Assembly (NCBI RefSeq): GCF_026210795.1
Contig: NC_089435.1
Span: 3,968,001 to 4,032,000, forward strand
DNA length: 64,000 nt
Origin: Rhizophagus irregularis
Taxonomy: Eukaryota; Glomeromycota; Glomeromycetes; Glomerales; Glomeraceae
Direction: 5' to 3'
Made by a program: the position numbers and the translations under genes. Every line of letters begins with the position of its first letter. The first letter of the stretch is position 1. This document shows, one piece after another, positions 54,659 to 64,000 of the stretch. Below the pieces are notes generated by a model that was not told where the DNA came from, did no database searches, and saw only the letters and a list, made by a program, of their open reading frames with translations.

Positions 54659-57600
54659 ATGAGGAGACGATATAGTCACGCCAAACCAATAAAACCAATT
54701 CGAATTCGAAATCGGTTTTCTTACAGCAATCTTGGTGAGACAACTACTTCCGGTGAGAGACGTTCACCTGTACGTTCACCTGATAATGATGACGATAACA
54801 TGGACTTTCAGTATAATCACGAAGATAATGATTTAAGTTTTCAGGACATTAATAATGATGATAATGAATATGGATCAATTGGTCCTCAGTATTACAATGA
54901 TGAGATGGAAGATGATGATCAATCATTTGATAATGAAGAGGAAGAAGAAACTGACAATGAATACAATAGTGAAGAGGAAGAGGAAAATGACAATGAATAC
55001 AATAGGGATGAGGAGGAAGATGATGATAATGGAGACAATAATGAAGAGGAGGAAGAGGAAGGTAATAATGAAGAGGAAGAGGAACGTAACAATGACGAAG
55101 AGGAACGTAATGACAACGAAGAGGAAGAAATACATCAAATTGTTGAAGCTTTGGATGAAGACAAAATACCGTCCTGCAATGGTGAATTTGCACCGTACTT
55201 TGATAATTATACAACTACGGCACTATTTTGTTGGCTTCAGAAGCATAATGTTTCTACAAAAGCATATGAAGACCTTGTTGATATCATTCACAATCCTCAA
55301 TTCGAACCTACTCATGTAGTAAAAAATATCCGTAGATTCCAATCATGGAGAAAACGTCTTCCTCTCCTACCAATAATAACAAAGCCTATTCAAATTTTAC
55401 CAAAAAAAACTCCGTCAACTTCGCGAGATTCGAAGCTTTTATATCAACTCTCAATTAGTGATATTATATTGCGTGTTCTCAACAATCCAATGCTGATGAA
55501 GCATATGTATTTCGGACCCGGTGTTAATTCTGAAACAAAGTCAGAATATTGGCATAGAACTTTATGGGGAGAATCACCACTTTTTGGACAACATGAAATA
55601 ATAATATCAGAAGGTAATAGGACAATATACTTTGGTATAATTATAATTTGTTAACATTAAAATATTTATTTTAATAAAATAGTAATATATCAATCTGGTG
55701 ATTTTGTCTACTATCATGATAATGGTCTTAAAAAACGTGGAAGGTTGAGAGCAATTTTAAAAGATGAAAATGGAAACTATGAGTTACGAGTTCAACTAAT
55801 TTTAAATTATGATGATTTACCTGGAAATATAAAAGGGCTATCAAGACGACGTCGTTCTCTAACTGGGGAAGTATGGTTTCAGGATGAACCATTTATAACC
55901 ATAATTACCTCTCAAATTTTAGAGAAAGTAACTATAATGATGACGTATAAACACCAAATTATTCCAGAAGGTTCATTACGAATTACTGAAATAATTTATA
56001 AATGTAATGACCGTTGGCACGTTCGTGATGCAAAGCTTTCATACCAACATCCTTCAGATTACATTTCTGTCAGAAATCCACCGTCGTCTATGCCAGTTTA
56101 TAAGCTGTTTTTAGATCTTTACTATGATGATTTTGGTACATTTAGAAATGTATACCATTCCTTAGGTGGCGTCTATATACAGTTTGGTAACATGCCAACG
56201 CATCAGAGAAAGCTAATCAAGAACCATTTTGTTCTTGGATTTATTCCTTTTGGTGGAAATTTTAACGAGTTTATGGTACCATTTGTTTCAGAAATAAAAA
56301 AAATTTGAGAAAGGAAAGATTATGACTGTTCAAAGACAAGATGCATGGGTTATTGCTGGGTTGGGCCTTGTTACAGCAGATCTACCTCAAGGTAATGATA
56401 TGGCAGGAGTACTGAGGTATTTTTCAATTTAATTATTAATCTTAATAATATATTTTCGTAATAACTATTAAAATGATTTAAATTTAAAAATCAATTTAGA
56501 CATAATGCAAATAAAGGTTGCCGTACTTGTACAACTAAAAAGGAATCATTGAGTACCTATAATCAGGATAGTGTGACAACATTACGTTATCATCATATCA
56601 CAGATGAAGAAATTTCAAAAATTTCTCAAGAATCTGTAAGTTCAAAAAGAGGACAACTTTGTACAGAATATGGTTTAAGATCATTACCTAGTATTTTGGA
56701 TAAATTAAAACGTGAGAGACATTTACAGACGCCACAGGATATTTATCATGCCACCGCAGGAAAGATTGGGCGGCTACTAAAACTAACCTGTGAATTATTT
56801 TCACAAGAAGGAGAGGATGATTTTGTTAAAATTTGGAAAAATTTTGAAATTCCAAAAAAGTGGTCTCGTCTACCAAATCCAATTAGTCATTACAATAGCT
56901 TTATGATGTCTGATCTTCTTAGACTAGCTATAATTATGCCATTTTTATTAAATCGATTTTTAAAGGAATCAAGCCTCAAAAATAATGAAGCAGCCACTAT
57001 TCGACAAAGGATTGATGTGGCTCGAATTAGCTTAGTGCTAAAAGCTATTATATCTTGTTGGGTACAAGTTGCAAAGACTATGAAAGCAGTTTTTAATAAG
57101 GAATTTACGTTAGATAGCTATGAGGAATTACAGCTATGTCTTAAAGAAGAGTTTTTAATTCTTCCAAAGGTATAATTATAAATTTGAAATTCAGAACATG
57201 GAATAATTTAATAATTAACAATATTTTGTTTTTTTATAGGTTTTTGCAAGTTTTGTTAACTTACCAAATATACATATTAATATGCATCTTTTGATGCATG
57301 CTAAAACTTTTGGTACACTTGTCAACTCTCAGGTTGGTATAAAAGAGATGGTTCATCGTATCTTTAAAGGAATGGTACCAAAAACTAATTGCAAAACTAT
57401 AGACCTGGATTTATTAAAACGTTACAATACTTTATTTGCAATTCGACATTTAGCAGATGGAGGTATAGATCCAAGATTAAATAGATCTTGTACTGGGTTC
57501 ACAAGTTCAAATTTTGATCAATTATTTTCGAATTGGTATGTTACAGAAGATAAATATTTAATTGAGGAACAAATTCAAAATGATGACGTAAAAGGTAAGA

Positions 57601-58243
57601 TAGCAAAATATTATAGTACTTCATATTTATTTTTTCACATATGCATAATATTTACTAAACTTTTAATTTAGTTACTTCACCAGTAAATTTTATTTCCAAT
57701 ATTTCCTTAAAAAAAAGAATGTCAAAGTAGGAACATGATAAACTTCTCTTGACTTTGCATAATTTTAAAATTGAATTGTTTTTATCTTATGTGGATATGA
57801 AGTTTGAGGCGGCACTTATAAATTCTTCAATTAGTTGGTACAAATTAGCATCATATACAATTGAAGAAAAAAATGGTATTCTTTCAAAAGTTCACCTACA
57901 TCTCGGTGATTTTATCACAATTTATGAAGAAGATCATGAAGAATCTTATGCAATAATCAAAGGTATCTTTCAACATAAGGGTAATAATAACAAATATTAT
58001 GCATTTATTGTTGTAGATTGGTTTGAAGATACTATGGTTGAACATTCAGTATTAAAATGTCCACTTTACCGTCTTCAAGCAACAGGAGATAAATGGAGAC
58101 GTATTTTTCCAATTACTGTAATAGATAATGTTCAAAAAGTACATTTTATTCATAATTGTAATTCAGAAAGGTGCCAACTACCAAATCATGATACTACAAA
58201 TAGAATTTGGATAAAAAATAATTTTTATTTTACAGCCATATAA
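54659..58243 (+). CDS. CACTA/Plavaka-like transposase (one frameshift, one stop)
   Basis: Five exons: 54659-55613, 55683-56416, 56500-57169, 57240-57594, 57672-58243, all with GT-AG borders, about 1,090 codons. The N-terminal part is basic, then an acidic Glu/Asp/Asn run (residues 80-165), then FDNYTTTALFCWLQKHNVST, a region usual in fungal CACTA-like proteins. Exon 2 has LFLDLYYDDFGTFRNVYHSL with GGVYIQFGNMPTHQRKLIKN and HFVLGFIPFGG, the likely catalytic Asp region, then GLGLVTADLPQGNDMAGVLR; exon 3 opens with HNANKGCRTCTTKKES, a CxxC. The C terminus carries KVHFIHNCNSERCQ and KNNFYFTAI. An eight-A run at 56,294-56,301 shifts the frame (KKI, stop) and TAG at 57,728 interrupts MSK-stop-EHDK. 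DDE-type chemistry is inferred from family resemblance. Confidence 0.75.
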
Positions 58244-59399
58244 TTATATTAATTATATAAATATAATAAAATAATTATTTAATTTGTATCGTATAAAATT
58301 TTGGTTAAAATTAACCAATAAAATCATATGCATGATGTAATAATAAATTAAAATTAACCAATTAAAATCACTTTAATTACATGCATGTGATATCTAAAAA
58401 TAGCTAAAATTCGCGTTTATTAATGAGATTTTTTTTGTTTATTTTCAAAAATACACTTTTCTCTTGTCTTTTATATTAACACTTTACGGTATTTTGTTCG
58501 TCTCTTCTTTTCTCTTTTTAAAGTATACTTTAATTATCTTTTTACAATATTAACAATACTTTGGGACACTTTAGTTTATATATTCAACATAGTAAAACAC
58601 CCACATACGAAAAGCAAGAATAAAAAAAGAATAAAGAAAAGAAAATGTACCCACCACTCACATACGAAAGAAAAGAATAAAAGAAAGGAAAAATGTACCC
58701 ACTTAACCACATACAAAAGAGAAAAAAGCCATTTTTTAAATAAATAGTGGAGCTGTTAAGCAAGGTATGAAAATAGGATATACGCGTATTTTTCATATTT
58801 TTTTTACAATATGTTGTGATTTGAGTATTTTTTTGTTAGACTGTGGTATAAATGTGAATATATTTTTCAACGGCCATGTATCTATTGCTTGTTAAATATA
58901 TTTGCAATTTCTTTTGTAATATTTGCTTTAGCCTGGAAGAAAATGTTGTAAAATAGGGCTGGATATTTATGGCATTTTCCGCCTTCCAATTACTTTGTCC
59001 GGGGGTAGCCTGACAATTTGTCGTTGTCCGTCAGTCGTAGCAACCAGCATTTTTTTACAATATTATGATTTTAAGAAACAAAACACTCTCAAAAAAATTT
59101 AAAGAAAGAACTAACTTAAAAATATTATCATTTTTATTATTCTTTACAAAATCCCGGAATTACCTGCTCTAACTATTATCCCAAGGTTATGTATTAAATT
59201 TTAAATATATTTTACAAAGAATACATTTTATTAATCATGATTGTTTTTTTTATATATATATATATTTTTTATCCATCCACTCACATACGAAAAGAAAAGA
59301 ATAAAAAAGAGAAGAAAAAGGAAGAAAAGAAACGTACTCCACTCACCCATAATAATTCACTAATAAAAAATTATTATTATTAATGTATAATAAATAATA
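58244..59399. other. 3' internal spacer with CACATACGAAA repeats
   Basis: No gene. Three to four copies of CACCCACATACGAAAAG followed by AAGAATAAAGAAAAG and ATGTACCCAC occur at 58,590-58,740, and again at 59,275-59,350. A GC-richer patch near 58,990-59,040 has no recognisable content. Confidence 0.45.
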
Positions 59400-60200
59400 A
59401 ACATATATTACAATAAAAATATTTTTGTGATGTTAATTCAGTGTTGATATAATATCATTACAATGTAGTTACGATATTAAATAAATGTAAAACATTTTTT
59501 GTAATATTAATTCGATATTAATATGATATTATTATGATGTAGTTACGATATCAAATAAAATTGTAATATTAATTCAATGTTAATACGACATCACTACGAT
59601 GTGGCTACGATATCAAACAGATGTAAAATATTTTTGCAATATTAATTCGATGTTAATATGATATCACTACGATGTGGTTACGATATCAAATAAAATGTCA
59701 AATATTTTGTAATATTAATTCAATGTTAATACGACATCACTACGATGTGGCTACGATATCAAACAGATGTAAAATATTTTTGCAATATTAATTCGATGTT
59801 AATATGATATCACTACGATGTGGTTACGATATCAAATAAAATGTCAAATATTTTGTAATATTAATTCAATGTTAATACAATATCACTACGACATGGTTAC
59901 GATATCAAATAAAATGTCAAATATTTTGTAATATTAATTCAATATTAATATGACATCACTACGATGTGGTTACGATATCAAATAAATGTCAAATATTTTT
60001 GTAATATTAATTCAATGTTAATACGACATCACTATGATGTGGTTACGTGATAATATTTATATCGCATAATGATCGCAGCGATATCGCAGAGATATCGAAC
60101 TAATCAATATCGAATAAATACAGTTACGACTAACTTAACGATATCGAATCTATATTTTATCAAAATATCGTAATGATATCGTAATGATATCATTGCGATA
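59400..60200. repeat. Right subterminal array, about 73 bp (146-bp dimer)
   Basis: Units read AATATTAATTCAATGTTAAT then ACGACATCACTACGATGTGG and CTACGATATCAAA; alternate units are more alike, giving a 146-bp higher-order period (59,581 and 59,727). The word TTAATTCAATRTYAATAYGA is shared with the left array in the same orientation. Confidence 0.85.
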
Positions 60201-60240
60201 TCTAATCAATATCGATTGTAAACTCCAAGTTTCAGCAAAG

Positions 60241-61121
60241 TAATACAAGAAAAAAAAATAAATATTACAGGTAAAATAAGTAAGATAATAATTATTATAA
60301 CAATTCCTAAACTTACCACATTTGAAATAACAAAATTTTTAAAAATTTCTTTCGTACAGCTACCTTCCATGATGTCTACAGCAATAATGCCTTGTAAAGA
60401 AAATGCAGGCAATATTGTATAACGAACTCCACATACAAATACATTCTTTTTAATTGCAAAAGTATTTTTTAAAGAATAACCATATCCACGAGATAAAGTG
60501 CGTTCATCTTTAGAAGCTTCATCCATAAATATAAGCTGTTCAGGTTTATAATCACGTCCAACTTTTGCAATAAATGTGCTTCTAAGAAGTTCATTCCGTT
60601 CATAAGCTACTTGATGTAACTATACAAAAACAATAAAAATAAATTACAAAAAAAATAACAAAAAAAGAAAACTACAAATAAATAAATAATAAATTTGCAC
60701 ATACTTTCTTTCTACTAATTCCACAGTAAACTAAAGATCGCTAAAGAGTTGGAATAGAAACCAACTTTCCTGTCTGTTGCTCAAGTTCTCCTACTAATTC
60801 GTCTAAATACCAATCCACCTTGTCCTTAATTAACTCTCGTAATATCTAAATTGATAATACAATTAGTAATATTCAAAAGTGAATTAATACACTATTTTAC
60901 TTATAAATTACCTTCATTTCATTTTGAGTTAGTGTTTTATGACGTCCTGGTGGTTTTTGCCATAGATTTATTACCGTTCCCCATTGTACATATATTTGCA
61001 AGATATTATCAACAGTGCGTTTGCTAATGTGTAATAATCTGGCAATTTTTATTCGACTATATCCATCATGATGAAGGTAAATAATTCTCCACTTCAGATC
61101 CTCACTAAAAGCACGAGCCAT
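60241..61121 (-). pseudogene. IS630-like transposase, right copy, exons 1-3
   Basis: Exon 1 (61121 down) has MARAFSEDLKWRIIYLHHDG and a correct GT donor after NEMK. Exon 2 encodes the Gln lost in the left copy but has TAG for the Trp of TLWRSL at about 60,741. Exon 3 (60,630 to about 60,300) has LIFMDE and RGYGYSLKNTFAIKKNVFV. The last intron is interrupted by the 12.4-kb element at 60,240. Together with 47567-47876 this is one gene broken independently of its partner. Confidence 0.87.
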
Positions 61122-61403
61122 TGGGAAAAAACAACGTCTAAAGTTGAAAAATTTGAATAATCTTAATAATCGGCGAATAATCGCAAACTTTGAACGAAAA
61201 AAACGTTTAAATATTACGTAATAACTTGGTCTATAACTCTATAAAAAGCTGTAGGTGAACCTACTAGTGCAAATAATGCTGGAAAATCCTAGGTATCATT
61301 AAAAAATAATGCGACGCATATATTGGATTTAAAATATTCGGCAAAAATTGGGGTTTTTTTAATCAAATGATCGATACTGCGCATACCATTTTGAAAATGG
61401 CGA
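61122..61403. repeat. Outer end of the right arm
   Basis: Inverse of 42,549-42,827: the transposase 5' flank with ATTATTTGCACTAGTAGGTT on the opposite strand, closing with the TIR word GCCATTTTCAAAATGGTATG. Joined to 60241-61121 it completes the second arm. Confidence 0.85.
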
Positions 61404-61510
61404 TAATTGGATAATGTTCACGTGATAACAACCCCCTGGTATTCTTAGCGGGTATTCATTTTTAATGCATGATCGATACTGCGCATACCATTTTAAAAAC
61501 GGTGATAAAA
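61404..61510. repeat. Outer terminal block of the IS630/SAM element
   Basis: Inverse of the block at 45732-45834, including CCCCCTGGTATTCTTAGCGG and GCATGATCGATACTGCGCAT. This marks the true right end of the composite. Confidence 0.8.
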
Positions 61511-61522
61511 AAATCACAAGTA

Positions 61523-63537
61523 CACAGGCAATCTCGATAAATCGGATCAGTTGGTTCTAGTAAAAATATCCGATATATCAAGACATCCAATATATCAAAA
61601 AAATCTCGCCAAACCGGATTTATATAAAAATATATGAAAAATCCGAAATACCAAGAAATCACGTGATTTTTCGTTCAAAATTTTCAAAATTTTATTCAAA
61701 AATGAATATGATTTTATTATTATAAAAGAACTATCTGTCATACATTAAAATCAAAATATTCATTTAGTTTACTTTGCCTTTTTTCATTTATATTATCAAA
61801 AAAGATCCTTTTTTTCAATTTAATTAAATTTTTCATTTCTAAATTACCAATTTCTAAATCTTTTTGTTGAATATATTTAATTACATTTTCAATGCTATTT
61901 AACGCAACTATTGTAGAGATTCCATCTTGCTCCTCTTCCTCTTCAATTTCCCTTTCATTTGTTCCCTTTACAACGTCAACAATTTTTTGTAATGATAATT
62001 CCTGTTCAGCAGATGCTCTATTATCAATATTAATATAGTCATTCACAGCTAAAGGATCTACGAATCCTAACTCATCAATTAATGATTGTAATTCATGTCC
62101 AATATTATCTTCTTCATAATCGGAATTGTCTGAACATTCAGAATCTTCCATATTATTATTGGGAAGGATCCAGCTTTAGCCCAACTGTTAAGAATTGTTT
62201 TTTGAGATACTTTTTTCCAGGCATCAGCAATTAAATTGATTGAATCAAAAATATCAATTGGGGTCTCCCTCTTCATAAAAATCATAAGCTTGAATACGAT
62301 TTTGACATAGCAATTTGCGATATTGTGCTTTTAAACTATAAATAATCGCCTTGATCTAATGGTTGAAGAAATGATGTTGTATTTGGTGGTAAAAAATGAA
62401 CCTTAACATTTGAAAGACTATTGATGTTCTCAGATTCATGACATCTAGCATTATCTATTAGTAAAATAATATGCCGATTTTCTCTAAGCATTTTGGAATT
62501 TAATCTTTCAAGATAATGTTTGAAAATACTTCTTTGCATCTAAGCTTTAGAGTTCCAATAATACCAAACAGGAGAGATCTTTTTTCAATTCCCTTTAATG
62601 CACGTGGTGTTTCATATTTATGAATAAAAACTAAAGGCAATCTTTCATCACCAGAAGCATTACAAGTTGCCAAAATACTAACATGTTCTTTAGGGACATT
62701 TTTTACCAAGTACAGGGATCGTGTGCTATTGTTTTGGATGGTTCTAAACACCAAAAAAAGAGCAGTTTCATCACAGTTCCAGATATCTTTCAGTTCATAT
62801 GCTTGAAGAATTTCTCGTAATTCAGCTCTCATTTGTGGAAGTTCATCAATAGGAGCACTGCCAGCTTCTCCTTTTTTTTATATGTATGCAAATGCAAATT
62901 ATTTCTCTGTTTAAAGTTGCTTAACCATCCTGCAGAAACTGAAAAGTTGGTGATATCAAGTAAGTTAGCACACTCTACTGCTTTTTGTTGGATAATAGGC
63001 CCATTTATAGTTAAATTTCTTGAAACTAGATTTTTCACGAAAATTATTTGCATTTGGTAAAATGGTATCAATGGAAAGCCGATGTTCTGATCTTTTTAAA
63101 ATATCAGAAACTGTGCTAGTGGAAATTCCATATTGTGCTGCTAATTGAACACCACTAAGTTTTTGATCTCTTCATTTTTCGCAGAGTTCTTTCTTTTGAG
63201 CTAATGTTAAAGATTTCTTCTTTTTATTATTCGTATCTTTGTTTTCTCTCATGCTAAAGTATAGTTTGAAAAAAAAAACAGTGAGAAAAATTGTTTGCCT
63301 AATTAATAAATGATTGACATAATTATTTCGGACTCCGAAAAAATTAATACGTCATATCAAGATTTTTTAATTATAGTTGATCTAGAATAAAATCCGATTT
63401 ACGAAATATTGAGATTTTACTAATAAAGTCCGATATATCAAGACTGTTTTAATATAGATGATTTGGTTCCAGAAGAAAAATCCGAAATAGTGCCAAATCC
63501 GGTTTATCGAGGATCTGATTTATCGAGATTGCCTGTG
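61523..63537 (-). mobile_element. 2.0-kb pogo/Tigger-like transposon
   Basis: TIRs CACAGGCAATCTCGATAAAT and inverted CACAGGCAATCTCGATAAAT, with TA at 61521-61522 and 63538-63539. Subterminal repeats of ATCCGATATATCAAGAC and TCCGAAATA lie at both ends. The single gene (61738-63252) is a pogo-type transposase. It landed about 10 bp from the end of the IS630/SAM composite. Confidence 0.9.
61738..63252 (-). pseudogene. Pogo/Tigger-like (CENP-B-type) transposase, broken
   Basis: From ATG 63252: a Psq-type helix-turn-helix (LTLAQKKELCEK, stop, then SGVQLAAQYGISTSTVSDIL), a CENP-B-type second DNA-binding domain (NGPIIQQKAVECANLL, SAGWLSNFKQRNNLHLHTYK), then the DDE core: ELKDIWNCDETALF (first Asp), VSILATCNASGDERLPLVFI, HIILLIDNARCHES (second Asp), HFLPPNTTSFLQPLDQG (third Asp). 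The tail SKTILNSWAKAGS-like region (about 62,170) and an acidic end (EDSECSDNSDYEED) follow. At least four frame changes (for example an A run near 62,872 and at 62,345) and stops at the HTH and before MQRSIFKHYL inactivate it. The catalytic residues themselves are still present. Confidence 0.9.
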
Positions 63538-63599
63538 TATTTACAAATTTTTAAAAATTGATTATTTTTAGAGGTGTTATGCTATAATCGCACTAAATT

Positions 63600-63792
63600 G
63601 AAAATAGCGATAAAAAGTTAATTGCGGTATTGCAATTCACCTTTTTATATGATTTTAATATAAAAAACTAAATTGCAATATTTCAAAAAAAATGTTCGCA
63701 TCATTTTTTTTTTTGATATTTTAATATAAATTCTGAAAATTTTCAGATTTCAGTTCAGGTTAGGTTAAACAGATAACCTGATATAACCTGAC
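63600..63792. repeat. Tail of a TAGAG-family hAT-like relic
   Basis: GCAATTCACCTTTTTATATG and the end ACAGATAACCTGATATAACC match the right part of the relic at 36807-37580. It is cut at 63,792 by the next member of the family. Confidence 0.55.
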
Positions 63793-64000
63793 TAGAGCTC
63801 CGAATGGGTCGGGTCGGGTCGGGTAATTGACTTGACCCGACCCAAGGCAAGTCATGAATTTGGTGACCCGACCCGAATATCACGGGTCAGTTCGGATACC
63901 CGACCCGACCCATTGACCCGATATATTTTGGGTCAAAAAAACGTTTCGGCACTTTTTATTACGCCAAAACGTCTTTTTTTTTGTTTCTTCTAATGAAAAA
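63793..64000. mobile_element. Left end of a TAGAGCTCCG-family element (runs off window)
   Basis: Begins TAGAGCTCCGAATGGGTCGG and continues with GACCCGACCC words in both orientations, then TTTTGGGTCAAAAAAACG and a start of palindromic ACGTTTCGGC...GCCAAAACGT units. The layout equals the left 180 bp of 29879-31443, but with a GC-richer version of the subterminal words. Confidence 0.7.

Larger units (their letters stand above)
47877..60240 (+). mobile_element. 12.4-kb CACTA/Plavaka-like DNA transposon
   Basis: The insertion is defined by comparison with the unbroken left arm at 43,713: the target TA is duplicated (47875-47876 and 60241-60242). Ends are CTTTACAGAAACCTTGAATT and inverted CTTTGCTGAAACTTGGAGTT, a TIR of about 22 bp. 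Inside each end is a long array of GATATCG-rich tandem repeats (48,060-48,850 and 59,400-60,200). The central part has three genes: 50534-51868 (minus), 53644-54209 (plus) and 54659-58243 (plus). A large transposase, a small DNA-binding protein and repetitive subterminal DNA are the plan of CACTA elements; the ends are not CACTA, so the superfamily is inferred from the protein. Every gene has a lesion, so this copy is probably not autonomous. Confidence 0.85.

Noticed and set aside
54849-55319. His/Leu/Pro and Met/Lys/Arg-rich frames over the acidic part of the transposase
   Set aside because: Shadow frames of the GAAGAGGAA repeats that encode the Glu/Asp run of the real gene.
59400-60200. 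CRISPR-like regular repeats
   Set aside because: Units are contiguous with no unique spacers, the genome is eukaryotic, and no cas genes are present.
60206-60526. Continuous 106-codon transposase frame running to 60206
   Set aside because: The last codons read through an intron and into the inserted 12.4-kb element; real exon 3 ends near 60,320.

Overview
The window is strongly AT-rich eukaryotic DNA. Short GT-AG introns (mostly about 50-100 nt), fungal housekeeping genes (SKI2 helicase, a WOPR/Gti1-Pac2 regulator, COA6) and dense families of DNA-transposon relics point to a fungus. I infer an arbuscular-mycorrhizal fungus of the Rhizophagus type from the compact introns, AT bias and transposon style; nothing in the sequence proves the species. 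No rRNA gene, canonical tRNA gene, CRISPR array or bacterial-style operon is visible.

Layout. Position 1-238 is the 3' end of a gene with a double-stranded-RNA-binding motif. From 239 to about 10.9 kb there is no intact gene, only AT-rich sequence, short terminal-inverted-repeat (TIR) elements, several with clear 8-bp target-site duplications (TSDs), and a decayed minus-strand coding relic. The conserved block is 10.9-19.7 kb, all on the minus strand: SKI2 (about twenty exons), a WOPR-domain transcription factor and COA6. From 19.7 to 42.3 kb lie nested non-autonomous elements, a hAT transposase relic, a possible tRNA-headed retroposon, foldback elements, an array of tiny exon-like cassettes (about 32.0-35.0 kb) and, inside that array, a fragment of mitochondrial cox1.

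From 42.5 to 61.5 kb is one complex structure. Two inverted arms of about 3.2 kb, separated by about 104 bp, each carry an IS630/Tc1-like transposase pseudogene and a zinc-ribbon plus SAM-domain pseudogene. The right arm is split by a 12.4-kb element (47,877-60,240) with its own TIRs, a TA duplication, subterminal tandem arrays and three multi-exon genes: an acidic helical protein, a Myb/SANT-like protein with an RS-rich tail, and a large CACTA/Plavaka-like transposase. Each of the three genes has at least one frameshift or stop in this copy. A pogo/Tigger-like transposon follows at 61.5-63.5 kb, and the window ends inside a hAT-like repeat.

How it fits together: the three conserved genes are independent housekeeping or regulatory functions (cytoplasmic RNA decay, transcription, cytochrome oxidase assembly). 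Most of the remaining recognisable sequence is transposon biology. The nesting gives a relative order of insertions: IS630/SAM palindrome before the 12.4-kb element, and large hAT-like hosts before the small MITEs inside them.
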